Below are positions 44,626 through 53,466 of a DNA stretch of 64,000 bases, piece after piece; position 1 is the stretch's first letter; each line of letters begins with the position of its first letter. This stretch comes from an uncultured Bacteroidales bacterium. Its GTDB lineage: Bacteria; Bacteroidota; Bacteroidia; Bacteroidales; F082. Under the pieces are notes generated by a model. That model made no database searches. It saw nothing but the letters and a program-made list of their open reading frames with translations, and was not told where the DNA came from. Made by a program: the position numbers and the translations under genes. The stretch is from positions 1-64,000 of the forward strand of contig ONFO01000030.1 of NCBI GenBank assembly GCA_900317155.1, written 5' to 3'.

Positions 44626-45468
44626 ATGAAAAGAATAATCGCCCTGCTTATTTATTTGGTGCTTACCCTAGCCTATGTATATGGGGAAAATGACGGCAGA
44701 AGACCCCGCTGGCTGTCTGAAGTGCCGGTCGCGTCTAATGGTACATTTGAATATAAAGTCATTACCGTATATGCGCAGACTGCATCAGAAGCCAAAGGGT
44801 TAGTGCCGAGAGAAGTCACGAATTATGTTGAGACAACACAAAAAGTTCAAATCACCTCAGTATCGAAGATAACCTCAGAGAATCATAATGGCGATGTTTC
44901 AGAGGAAATCAGTTTTAATATGATGGCCATTGTGGAAGGTGATCCCGTGAATGTGGTGGTCAAAATCATCGACGAATACCATGAGGCCAAAGACGGTCAA
45001 GGGGTTTATTACTTTCTGTGTGCCGTCGGCAATCCCAAAGCTTCTTCGGTGAACTTTGATAGAGTGCAGATTACGGATAAATACGGAGCGAAAGGACTAT
45101 GGCGGTCGGCGATTATACCAGGCTGGGGACAGATGTACAAAGGCAGCACAGGAAAAGGTATTGCCATCCTCGGTGCCGAAGTGGTTGCCGTCGGCGGAAT
45201 AGTGGTTTTCGAGAGTATGCGCTCCAGCTATGTCGCCAAAATCCACACTCAACCGCAGTATGCCCAGCAATATGCCTCAAAAGCCAGCAACTGCAAGAAC
45301 ATCCGCAATGGCTTCATCGCGGGTGCCGCAGCAGTCTATGTCTTCAACCTGATTGATGCCATTGCCGCATCAGGTGCCCGATGGCTGAAGACCACCAACG
45401 GAGAGCTTTCTTTCTATCCGACAGCCACGGCTGACGGCATGGGACTTACGGTGGCTTATCATTTCTAA
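44626..45468 (+). CDS. Exported protein with DUF5683-like membrane region
   Basis: 280 aa. It has an N-terminal signal (MKRIIALLIYLVLTLAYVYG), a soluble region of about 150 aa, then LWRSAIIPGWGQMYKGSTGK followed by two hydrophobic helices. The 'PGxGQxYkG' pattern before a helix is the mark of the DUF5683 family of Bacteroidetes envelope proteins. Function is unknown. It precedes the lipoprotein trio by 66 bp on the same strand and may share a transcript. Confidence 0.65.
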   Translation: MKRIIALLIYLVLTLAYVYGENDGRRPRWLSEVPVASNGTFEYKVITVYAQTASEAKGLVPREVTNYVETTQKVQITSVSKITSENHNGDVSEEISFNMMAIVEGDPVNVVVKIIDEYHEAKDGQGVYYFLCAVGNPKASSVNFDRVQITDKYGAKGLWRSAIIPGWGQMYKGSTGKGIAILGAEVVAVGGIVVFESMRSSYVAKIHTQPQYAQQYASKASNCKNIRNGFIAGAAAVYVFNLIDAIAASGARWLKTTNGELSFYPTATADGMGLTVAYHF

Positions 45469-45534
45469 AACATTGATTTATAGCAGCAAATAATAAACAT
45501 CAATTAACTAAATCTAAATCAAATCGTTATTGTT

Positions 45535-47412
45535 ATGAAAAAAGCTAAACTAATTCTATGCGTAGTAATCGCCTGCGCATTGTGCATGTTTTGGTCTTGC
45601 AAAAAAGAGGAGCCATACGGCCAAATTCAAGGAATTGTGACCAATGCCTCCACCAATGAACCTATCCAAGGCGTCAACATTTCTCTCAGTCCTACTGGCC
45701 TCTCCGCCGTAACAGGCAGCGACGGACGCTATGAGTTCAACGACCTTGAGGCTGGACAATACACCGTTCAAGCCATGAAATCGGGTTTTGAGAGCAACAC
45801 GAAGAGAATCACCATCGTAGGTGGCAAGATTGCATCGGGCGACATGATGTTGACACGCATGACGAATGGCTTCCGCCTTAACGTGGAATACCTCGACTTC
45901 GGCACCAACTTCTCGCAGTTGCAGTTCAAGATCATCAACAACAACGAGACACAGCCGATGAATTGGGAAATCGTGGAAAGCATGAACTGGCTGACCGCCA
46001 ATCCTTCGACAGGCAACTTGGAAGGCAGTCAGGAGACAACGGTCACGGTTGAAATCGACCGCTCTCAAATCGATCAAAGCACGAGTGCATTCCTTACCGT
46101 CAGAAGTGGCAATCAAACGGTGGTATTGCCAATCAATGTGACAGTTCCCGGCAGCACTTCCAGCCCCCAACTTCAACTGAGCGAGACCTCGCTTGATTTC
46201 GGAATTTCCGCTAATAGTCTCACTTTCTATGTGATGAATGGCGGGCCTTCAAACACTTCGTTGAACTGGTTCTGCTCCAACGTCGCTGTGGATTGGTTAG
46301 TACTGAATCCCACATCGGGTACGACTTCCGGCGGCGGTAGCACTGAGGTGATTGCCAGCATCGACCGCACAAAAATTAACGGCATGGTTACCACTTCGGT
46401 CACTGTGAGCGGTGCAGGCAACACTTCCACCATTACTTTCACTGCCTCATCAGAAGGTTCGGGATCGGCCATTCTACAACTGAGCGATGGTGCGTTGGAT
46501 TTTGGCGATGAAGAGACCTCAAAGACCTTCCAAGTGAAGAATGTCGGCTCCAACGGCACCACACTTGACTGGACCATTGCAGCTCTTTCGGTAGACTGGC
46601 TGACGCTTACCCCAATGTCGGGCAGCACCAATGCAGGCGGAAGCACACAAGTGACAGCCGTTATCGACCGCAATAAGATTACCAGCCATGTTTCGACCAC
46701 GGTTACCGTAAATGGCACTAACAATAGTGCAAACCTCTCGGTATCTGCCGATTACAAGAATACTGGTGTGGTGGTTGACGATGGGCTGTTCTGTTATTTC
46801 AATTTTGATGACGAAGAGGTTGTGGACTGGCAGGGCAATTACATAGGCATTAATAGTGGCACGACCACCTCTACCGACACTCCTTCTGGTGAAGGCAAAT
46901 CCAGACAATTTAATGGCAACTCGCTCCTATTTATAGAAGATAATATCGTTCCATCGGGATCTTCATATACCATAAATTTGTGGTTTAAGACTGAAACAAA
47001 TGCCCAATATTTACTTGGTACAGATGTTTTGTACCTTGATTGGCCATGTTATAGTTTAAATCTGACAGAATCTTCCTGCATTAATTACATAGCCGACTCT
47101 CCAATCTATCCAACAACGACAAATAATCCCATTTCCAATTATCTTGATAATCAATGGCACATGTTGACAATCTCTGTAGTAAATAATGGAAACTTGGCTA
47201 TGATTTATCTTGATGGTGTGTTGTTTGAGTCAACGCAAAGTTATGGTAATAATGGTTGGAGTTGGGGCAGCAATGTAACCATGACCTTTATCGGATCGGC
47301 TGTTAACAATAACCACGCAGGAAAATTCAATGGCAAATTGGATAATTTCCGCAGCTACAATCGTTCGTTGAGTGCATTAGAAGTGCAATCCTTGTATCAA
47401 GCAAAACAGTAA
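45535..47412 (+). CDS. Multidomain lipoprotein: CarboxypepD_reg-like, three BACON-like, LamG-like
   Basis: 625 aa. The lipobox FWSCK is followed by a carboxypeptidase regulatory-like beta domain (residues about 28-108, GRYEFNDLEAGQYTVQ), three BACON-type Ig domains (each with 'W-x-x-NPxSG' and 'TVTVNGTNN'), and a C-terminal concanavalin/LamG-like domain (FYLDGVLFE-type pattern, FNGKLDNFRSYNRSL). BACON domains in Bacteroidetes lipoproteins usually bind glycans or mucin at the surface. Nearly the same protein is encoded at 47787-49658. The enzymatic partner is unknown. Confidence 0.82.
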   Translation: MKKAKLILCVVIACALCMFWSCKKEEPYGQIQGIVTNASTNEPIQGVNISLSPTGLSAVTGSDGRYEFNDLEAGQYTVQAMKSGFESNTKRITIVGGKIASGDMMLTRMTNGFRLNVEYLDFGTNFSQLQFKIINNNETQPMNWEIVESMNWLTANPSTGNLEGSQETTVTVEIDRSQIDQSTSAFLTVRSGNQTVVLPINVTVPGSTSSPQLQLSETSLDFGISANSLTFYVMNGGPSNTSLNWFCSNVAVDWLVLNPTSGTTSGGGSTEVIASIDRTKINGMVTTSVTVSGAGNTSTITFTASSEGSGSAILQLSDGALDFGDEETSKTFQVKNVGSNGTTLDWTIAALSVDWLTLTPMSGSTNAGGSTQVTAVIDRNKITSHVSTTVTVNGTNNSANLSVSADYKNTGVVVDDGLFCYFNFDDEEVVDWQGNYIGINSGTTTSTDTPSGEGKSRQFNGNSLLFIEDNIVPSGSSYTINLWFKTETNAQYLLGTDVLYLDWPCYSLNLTESSCINYIADSPIYPTTTNNPISNYLDNQWHMLTISVVNNGNLAMIYLDGVLFESTQSYGNNGWSWGSNVTMTFIGSAVNNNHAGKFNGKLDNFRSYNRSLSALEVQSLYQAKQ

Positions 47413-47428
47413 ATAATTCTGATTGACT

Positions 47429-47752
47429 ATGAAAAAACTATTTCTTTTCGCTCTGTTTGCTCTGATGTTTGCAGGCTGCACAGAGGATGAGTACACCTTG
47501 CTTGGCAAGGTAATAGGTACGGTGACCGATGCCACCACGGGCGAACCGATCAGCAATGTAACAATGACCCTTTCACCTTCGGGAAAATCCGCTACAACGG
47601 GCTCTGACGGCATATTTGAATTTAACGACCTTGAAGCCGTTCAATACAAGATGCAAGCTCGCCATGCCAATTACAAGACTGACACAAAGACAGTGACTGT
47701 GCTGGCAGGTGAAATAGTCAGAGGCGATATGCAGTTGACACCAAAGGAATAA
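47429..47752 (+). CDS. Short lipoprotein with only the regulatory-like domain
   Basis: 107 aa from MKKLFLFALFALMFAGC. The lipobox MFAGC is followed by one carboxypeptidase regulatory-like domain (IGTVTDATTGEPISNVTMTL, then GSDGIFEFNDLEAVQYKMQ). It is a single-domain relative of the N-termini of the flanking 623-625 aa lipoproteins. Its place between two near-copies suggests it is the remnant of a third copy, or a specialised small partner. The frame is intact with a proper signal, so it is kept as a gene. Confidence 0.75.
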   Translation: MKKLFLFALFALMFAGCTEDEYTLLGKVIGTVTDATTGEPISNVTMTLSPSGKSATTGSDGIFEFNDLEAVQYKMQARHANYKTDTKTVTVLAGEIVRGDMQLTPKE

Positions 47753-47786
47753 TTCAACTTTAATTCAATTAACAAAACTACAAATA

Positions 47787-49658
47787 ATGATGAAATCAAG
47801 AATCCAATTGGCCTTAGGCATTGTCTTTGCCTTTGCGCTGTGCATGATGACATCATGCGAAAAGGAAAAGCCAATTGCCACTGGCAAGATCCAAGGAATT
47901 GTTACCAATTCCACCACTGGCGAACCTATTAAGAGCGTTAACATCTCACTCAGTCCGACGGGCCTCTCTGCTGTTACAGGTAGCGATGGCCGCTACGAGT
48001 TCAACAACCTCGAACCTGGACAATACACGGTTCAAGGAATGAAAGAGGGTTATGAGAGCAATACAAAGAACATCACCATCGTGGCGGAAAACATCTCTTC
48101 GGGCGACATGACGATGAAGCCCATGGTGAGCGGCTTCACCATCAATGTGCAGACCCTTGATTTTGGTGAGAGCTTCTCGCAGTTGCAATTCAAAATCATC
48201 AATGCCAGCCAGACCATGCCCTTGAGTTGGGAAATCGAGGAAAGCTTGAACTGGCTGACAGCTACCCCAAATTCGGGCAACTTGCAAGGCGGCCAAGAAA
48301 CCACCGTTTCGGTGAATATCGACCGCGGTCAAATCCAACAGAGCACCACGGCTAATATCATCGTACGCAGCAGCGACCAAAGCAATGTGCTCCCAGTGAA
48401 TGTCACTGTCGCGGGCAACAATGGCCCACAGCTTCAACTCAGCGAGAATTCCATCGACTTTGGCACCTCTGCCAACAGCTTGACTTTCTATGTGATGAAC
48501 ACAGGTCCGTCAAACACTTCTTTGAATTGGGTATGCTCCAACATTAACGTGGATTGGCTGACCCTGACGCCTACTTCGGGCAACACGGCAGGTGGCGCCA
48601 GCTCCATGGTGACCGCTACCATCGACCGCTCGAAGTTTGAAGGCATGGTTTCCACCTCGGTCAGCGTAAGCGGTGCAGGTAGCTCTTCTACCATCACCTT
48701 CAGTGCGGCTTCAAGCGGTACGGGTACGGCCATCCTGCAACTGAGCGAAGGTTCGTTGGACTTTGGCGAGACTGCCACTTCCATGAGTTTCCAAGTGAAA
48801 AACGTGGGTTCCGCCGGTACCACGCTGAGCTGGAGTATCAATCCTGTAACTGTGGATTGGCTGTCGCTTACCCCGATGTCGGGCAGTACCAGTGCTGGTA
48901 GCGGCACCCTCGTGACAGCCATGATTGACCGCGACAAGATTCACGGTCCTGTCTCGACCACCGTAACTGTGAACGGCACCAACAACAGTGCCAATCTTAA
49001 CGTTTCGGCCAGCTATGTCGACAACAGCTTGGTGATTGCTGACGGTCTGTCTTGTTTCTTTAACTTCGACGGTGACGAGATTGTGGACTATTTCGGCAAC
49101 TATACAGGCATCAGTGCAGGTGCAACCTTTTCAATGGACACGCCGAGTGGAGAAGGACAATCCTTGCAGTTTAATGGTAGTTCATCAGTTGTTGTCCAAA
49201 GTAATATTGTTCCTGGAGGCAACACATTCTCGATGAACATTTGGTTCAAGACAGCTAATGCCAATCAACCTTTGGTTGGATCAAATCGAGCAACAGGAGC
49301 AGGCACACGGGCAGTGTTGATGTTTTCAAGTAATGGCAATATTAAGTATGTCTCCGGAAGCGGCACTACCCTTACCACCAACGGAACCGTTTCAAATTGT
49401 TTGGACAATCAGTGGCACATGGTAACCGTGACCTATGATGGTACTATTCTTATGATTTATGTTGATGGGGCGCTGTTTGATTCGAAAGCCTCTAACAGTA
49501 TGGCATGGGGTTCATCTGTAACCGTTAGTTACTTTGGTACAGATGATGGATATGGCGGTGCTTGGGGCTACTTCACTGGCAAGCTTGACAACTTCCGCAG
49601 TTACAATCGTGCTTTGACGGCATCTGAAATACAAACACTATACAACGCCAAACAATAA
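47787..49658 (+). CDS. Multidomain lipoprotein, second copy (CarboxypepD_reg, BACON, LamG)
   Basis: 623 aa. Lipobox MTSCE. The domain order is the same as in the 45535 gene: regulatory-like domain, three BACON-type domains (TLTPTSGNTAGGAS, SLTPMSGSTSAGSG) and a LamG-like end (FTGKLDNFRSYNRAL). Long stretches match the first copy almost word for word, so the two arose by gene duplication. The glycan-binding end differs more, which could give different ligand preferences (inference). A terminator at 49685 ends the cluster. Confidence 0.83.
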   Translation: MMKSRIQLALGIVFAFALCMMTSCEKEKPIATGKIQGIVTNSTTGEPIKSVNISLSPTGLSAVTGSDGRYEFNNLEPGQYTVQGMKEGYESNTKNITIVAENISSGDMTMKPMVSGFTINVQTLDFGESFSQLQFKIINASQTMPLSWEIEESLNWLTATPNSGNLQGGQETTVSVNIDRGQIQQSTTANIIVRSSDQSNVLPVNVTVAGNNGPQLQLSENSIDFGTSANSLTFYVMNTGPSNTSLNWVCSNINVDWLTLTPTSGNTAGGASSMVTATIDRSKFEGMVSTSVSVSGAGSSSTITFSAASSGTGTAILQLSEGSLDFGETATSMSFQVKNVGSAGTTLSWSINPVTVDWLSLTPMSGSTSAGSGTLVTAMIDRDKIHGPVSTTVTVNGTNNSANLNVSASYVDNSLVIADGLSCFFNFDGDEIVDYFGNYTGISAGATFSMDTPSGEGQSLQFNGSSSVVVQSNIVPGGNTFSMNIWFKTANANQPLVGSNRATGAGTRAVLMFSSNGNIKYVSGSGTTLTTNGTVSNCLDNQWHMVTVTYDGTILMIYVDGALFDSKASNSMAWGSSVTVSYFGTDDGYGGAWGYFTGKLDNFRSYNRALTASEIQTLYNAKQ

Positions 49659-49684
49659 AAGAAAACAAGTGTGACATTTTTTTG

Positions 49685-49719
49685 GTGGCCTCGAAGACTT
49701 TTTCGAGGCCGCTTTTTTT
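49685..49719 (+). terminator. Terminator of the lipoprotein cluster
   Basis: The stem GTGGCCTCGAA / TTCGAGGCCGC (one G-T pair) with a 6-nt loop is followed by seven T residues, 27 bp after the stop of the second lipoprotein gene. Confidence 0.9.
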
Positions 49720-49797
49720 ATGGGTCGTTTCCCGTTGTTTCAATTCGAGCGTTGATTAAAAAAACTTTCACCCCGCCTCAACTGACTGATAATTTTG

Positions 49798-49805
49798 TAT
49801 TTTTG
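49798..49805 (+). promoter_or_regulatory. -7 promoter motif of the M64/fucosidase operon
   Basis: TATTTTTG, 44 nt upstream of the ATG at 49850. Confidence 0.5.
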
Positions 49806-49849
49806 CCCATTCAAACTTTCAGATTCCTAACAAAATAAACCTATTAAAA

Positions 49850-51379
49850 ATGAAAAAGACCTTTGTTTTCCTGTTTGCCATCGCGTTTTCGTTGGTTTCG
49901 AGAGCGCAAGATGTCAATTTCGAGCAGTATTTCCTCAATGAAGGCTCGTTGCGTATGGATGTCTTCCAATGCGGTAATGCCGAAGGCTCGCACTATGTGT
50001 TTGAGCGTTTTGTTATCGAACCGTATTTTGGTGGCTCCAAGGTCAATCTGATTGACCCATTTAATTTTGGCACAAATCGGGTAAAAGTGGTTGATGCACA
50101 AACAAATACGCTCATATATTCAAGGGGCTACAATACCTTGTTCCAGGAATGGCAAACCACCGATGAAGCCCGAGTGATGGAACGTTGCTATGAAGAATCA
50201 GTAAGTGTTCCACTGCCGCGCAATGAGGCATATATCATCCTTGAAATCAGGAATTTCGATGGCGAGTTTGAAGAGATTTTCTCAAAGCTTTATGAGCCTA
50301 ATGAAATGTTCAATACCACCGAGCAACGCTATGTGTTTCCCGTTCAAGACATTATGGTCAGCGGCTCGCCCGAAAGCAAGGTAGACATTGTGATTTTGCC
50401 TGAAGGCTATATCGCTGATGAAATGGACCAATTCCTTCAGGATTGCCAGTATTTAGCCAATGTGTTCACTCAAGCGGAGCCGTTTGCAAGCCATATCAAC
50501 GACTTCAATTTCCGCGCGGTGCTCGCACCTTCTGAGGAAAGTGGTGTCGACATTCCAGCCTCCCATATCTGGAAGCGCACCATTCTCAATTCGCATTTCT
50601 ACACCTTTTATATTGATCGATATTGCACAACACGCGATTATTTCTCAGTGAAAGATGTGGCAGCCAACGCACCCTACGACCAGATTTACATTTTGGTGAA
50701 CAGCAGTCAGTATGGTGGAGGTGGATTTTATAATTTCTATTCGATGAGTACGGCAGGCAATATGTCGTCTTCCAGCGTCATCGTGCATGAGTTTGGCCAT
50801 GCTTTTGCAGGTTTGGCCGACGAATACGAGGAGCCAGACAACCCCTTGGCCTTGCTCTATAACCTGAACGTGGAGCCATGGGAGCCTAACATTACCACCT
50901 TGGTAGATTTTGAATCGAAATGGGCCGACCTCGTAGTCCCTGGTACACCTATTCCCACGCCGAACACGAATCAATATAACAATGTAGTCGGAGCTTTTGA
51001 GGGCGGAGGCTATTTGACGGAAGGCATGTATAGGCCGCAACGCAATTGCATGATGCGCAACTATGCCCCTTTCTGTGCCGTTTGCAACAGAACGATTGAA
51101 GCTGTGATTGAAGCGCATTCCGATAGCCCAGTTGCAGTGAAATCAGAGCATTTGCAGCCCGAACCGTCGCTTCGTGTGTGTCCTAATCCGGCTACGGATT
51201 TCATCGATGTGTTTGTCAATCAAGCGAATGAAAAGGCTGAAATCCTTGATTTGAACGGAAAGGTCGTGATGACGGTTCAACTCAAAAACGAGGTGAACAG
51301 AATCGGCATCAGCGACTTGTCCAAGGGCATGTATGTGCTTCGCGCGAATGGTGAGACTCGAAAATTTGTGAAACAATGA
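49850..51379 (+). CDS. Secreted M64 family metallopeptidase (IgA peptidase type) with T9SS domain
   Basis: 509 aa. A signal peptide (MKKTFVFLFAIAFSLVSRAQ) leads into a long beta-rich N-terminal region and a peptidase M64 domain, with VDIVILPEGY at its start and the zinc motif HEFGHAFAGLADEYEE (about residue 313). A T9SS sorting domain follows (RVCPNPATDFIDVFV to the end). M64 enzymes include IgA-cleaving and mucin-active peptidases of gut bacteria. The fucosidase gene starts inside its stop codon (ATGA overlap), so the two are translationally coupled. Confidence 0.9.
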   Translation: MKKTFVFLFAIAFSLVSRAQDVNFEQYFLNEGSLRMDVFQCGNAEGSHYVFERFVIEPYFGGSKVNLIDPFNFGTNRVKVVDAQTNTLIYSRGYNTLFQEWQTTDEARVMERCYEESVSVPLPRNEAYIILEIRNFDGEFEEIFSKLYEPNEMFNTTEQRYVFPVQDIMVSGSPESKVDIVILPEGYIADEMDQFLQDCQYLANVFTQAEPFASHINDFNFRAVLAPSEESGVDIPASHIWKRTILNSHFYTFYIDRYCTTRDYFSVKDVAANAPYDQIYILVNSSQYGGGGFYNFYSMSTAGNMSSSSVIVHEFGHAFAGLADEYEEPDNPLALLYNLNVEPWEPNITTLVDFESKWADLVVPGTPIPTPNTNQYNNVVGAFEGGGYLTEGMYRPQRNCMMRNYAPFCAVCNRTIEAVIEAHSDSPVAVKSEHLQPEPSLRVCPNPATDFIDVFVNQANEKAEILDLNGKVVMTVQLKNEVNRIGISDLSKGMYVLRANGETRKFVKQ

Positions 51380-52818
51380 AACATAGGTATTTGATATGGG
51401 TGTTAATGGGCGGTTTGATGTTGGCTTCTTGCGCCCACAGTCCCGAGCCAAGTGGTCCCATTCCAAGTCGCCAACAACTGGAGTGGCAACAACTTGAAAA
51501 CTATGCGTTTATACACTTCGGCTTAAACACGTTTAATAACATGGAATGGGGCTATGGCAACACGCCATCCTTTACTTTCAACCCCACCAATTTGGATTGC
51601 GAACAGTGGGTCTTGACCTTAAAAGCCGCCGGTATGAAAGGCGTAATCCTAACCGCGAAACACCATGACGGATTCTGCCTTTGGCCGACCGAGACCACCG
51701 ATTATTCCATCAAGAACACCTATTATAAGAATGGGGAGGGAGACTTGGTGCGCGAGCTTTCGGATGCCTGCAAGAAGCATGGCTTGAAGTTTGGACTGTA
51801 TCTCTCGCCTTGGGACCGCAACCAACCCGAGTATGGATATAAGGGCTATGTGGACATCTATCATCAACAGATTGAGGAACTTGTGAGCAACTATGGACCC
51901 TTGTTTGAGTTCTGGTTCGATGGTGCCAATGGCGGTAGTGGATGGTATGGGGGTGCCGATGAAATGCGCTCCATCGTAGCTGAGCAATACTACGACTATG
52001 AAAAGGCGAGGGACATCGTGTGGAAATATAGCCCCGAAGCGAGCATCTTTGGTGGCACAGTCCCGACCTTGCGATGGATAGGCAACGAGGAAGGCAAGGC
52101 CAATGCCACGCAATGGTGCATGTATAAAACTGACTTTGAGTCGCTTAACGATGAAAAGGCCTTGCAACAAGGCTTTCGTGACGGTGAGGCCTGGCTACCT
52201 GCCGAGGTGGATGTCTCCATTCGTCCGGGATGGTTCTATCATGAAAGCGAGGATGGTCAAGTGAAGACTGTGGAACAACTTATGGATTTGTATTACCAAA
52301 GCGTGGGTCATAATACCAATCTCTTGCTCAATTTCCCTGTGAATCAAGAGGGTAGGATACCCAGTATCGACTCAGCCAATGCCGTTCAATGGTACCAGAA
52401 GTTGCAAAAGGACTTCGCTAACGATTTGCTGAAAGACTGTAAGGTAGCTGCCAGCAACACCCGTTCATGGCGGTTCAGCCCGAAGCATGTTTTGAATGAA
52501 GACTACACTAAATACTGGGCAACCGAAGACAGCATACACCAAGCTGAACTCATCTTTGTTTTTCCCAAAACTACGGCTTTCAACCGCATATTGTTGCAAG
52601 AATATATTCCTTTGGGACAGAATGTTGATGCATTTTATTTAGACTATTACTTTAATGATAAATGGTTGCCTATTGAAGTGGATGAACCAACAACTACTAT
52701 CGGTTACAAGCGACTTCTTCGTTTCCAGACCGTTAATGCCGATAAGTTAAGAATTAGGTTTAAGGTGTTTAAGGGGACTCTGTGCATAAATAAGGTTGGA
52801 GCATTTTTAGTACAATGA
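51376..52818 (+). CDS. Lipoprotein alpha-L-fucosidase (GH29)
   Basis: 480 aa. The lipobox LASCA is followed by a GH29 barrel with YAFIHFGLNTF, ILTAKHHDGFCLWPT, GLYLSPWDRN and the probable nucleophile Asp in FEFWFDGANGG (about residue 181). A C-terminal beta domain of about 110 aa resembles the family's F5/8-like ends. It removes terminal alpha-linked fucose from glycans. Coupling to an M64 protease suggests joint attack on fucosylated glycoproteins such as mucin or IgA (inference). A palindromic element starts 3 nt after its stop. Confidence 0.92.
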   Translation: MKHRYLIWVLMGGLMLASCAHSPEPSGPIPSRQQLEWQQLENYAFIHFGLNTFNNMEWGYGNTPSFTFNPTNLDCEQWVLTLKAAGMKGVILTAKHHDGFCLWPTETTDYSIKNTYYKNGEGDLVRELSDACKKHGLKFGLYLSPWDRNQPEYGYKGYVDIYHQQIEELVSNYGPLFEFWFDGANGGSGWYGGADEMRSIVAEQYYDYEKARDIVWKYSPEASIFGGTVPTLRWIGNEEGKANATQWCMYKTDFESLNDEKALQQGFRDGEAWLPAEVDVSIRPGWFYHESEDGQVKTVEQLMDLYYQSVGHNTNLLLNFPVNQEGRIPSIDSANAVQWYQKLQKDFANDLLKDCKVAASNTRSWRFSPKHVLNEDYTKYWATEDSIHQAELIFVFPKTTAFNRILLQEYIPLGQNVDAFYLDYYFNDKWLPIEVDEPTTTIGYKRLLRFQTVNADKLRIRFKVFKGTLCINKVGAFLVQ

Positions 52819-52821
52819 CTT

Positions 52822-52879
52822 GTGACAATGACTATGACAGCTTGCCCATGGGCGTGAAAGCAGTCATTGTCATAGTCAC
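52822..52879. repeat. Post-stop tandem-unit palindrome (copy 1)
   Basis: Arms 52822-52843 and 52858-52879 (22 bp each) pair at 19 positions and are built from the hexamers AATGAC/TATGAC. The loop contains the palindrome GCCCATGGGC. It begins 3 nt after the fucosidase stop codon and ends 23 nt before the next gene. Confidence 0.75.
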
Positions 52880-52902
52880 TTGTCAAAGTAAAAAGATAAC
52901 TT

Positions 52903-53466
52903 ATGATTGAACATCATCCATTAAAACCGTTCGTTCCCTCAAACGCGAGAGTTTTATTCCTCGGCAGTTTTCCGCCGCCAAAGAAGCGTTGGTGCATGGA
53001 CTTTTTCTACCCCAACTTCATCAACGACCACTGGCGCATCGAAGGGCAAATCTGGTTCGGTGACAAGAACCATTTTGTGGACATCGAGCGCAAATGCTTC
53101 AAAATGAATGAAATCATTACGTTTCTGAACGAGAAAGGCATAGCGCTTTTCGATACAGCCATGGCAGTCAATAGGCTGAAAGACAATGCCTCGGACGCCT
53201 TTTTGGAAATTGTGGAGCATACCGACATTGATGCATTACTGAAACAAATACCGCAATGTCATGCCATTGCCACCACGGGCGAAAAAGCCACCACAGAAGT
53301 ATGCGCTTATTACAATACGAATTCGATTCCTTCTCCTAACGAACAAATCACCCTAAGGGAAGGATTAACACTTTATAGATTACCTTCATCATCACGCGCT
53401 TATCCTTTGTCATTTGACAAAAAGATTGAAGCCTACCGCAGGATGTTCGAGACGGTGTTTACCTAG
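52903..53466 (+). CDS. Uracil-DNA glycosylase family protein
   Basis: 187 aa. The first motif VLFLGSFPPPKKRWCMDFFYPN and the C-terminal RLPSSSRAYP resemble the two active-site motifs of the small UDG superfamily (G-x-x-P... and the substrate-loop LPSPSR-type). It may remove damaged bases or be a non-catalytic relative; substrate is not known. Its 3' end overlaps that of the convergent sirtuin gene by 8 bp. Confidence 0.7.
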   Translation: MIEHHPLKPFVPSNARVLFLGSFPPPKKRWCMDFFYPNFINDHWRIEGQIWFGDKNHFVDIERKCFKMNEIITFLNEKGIALFDTAMAVNRLKDNASDAFLEIVEHTDIDALLKQIPQCHAIATTGEKATTEVCAYYNTNSIPSPNEQITLREGLTLYRLPSSSRAYPLSFDKKIEAYRRMFETVFT

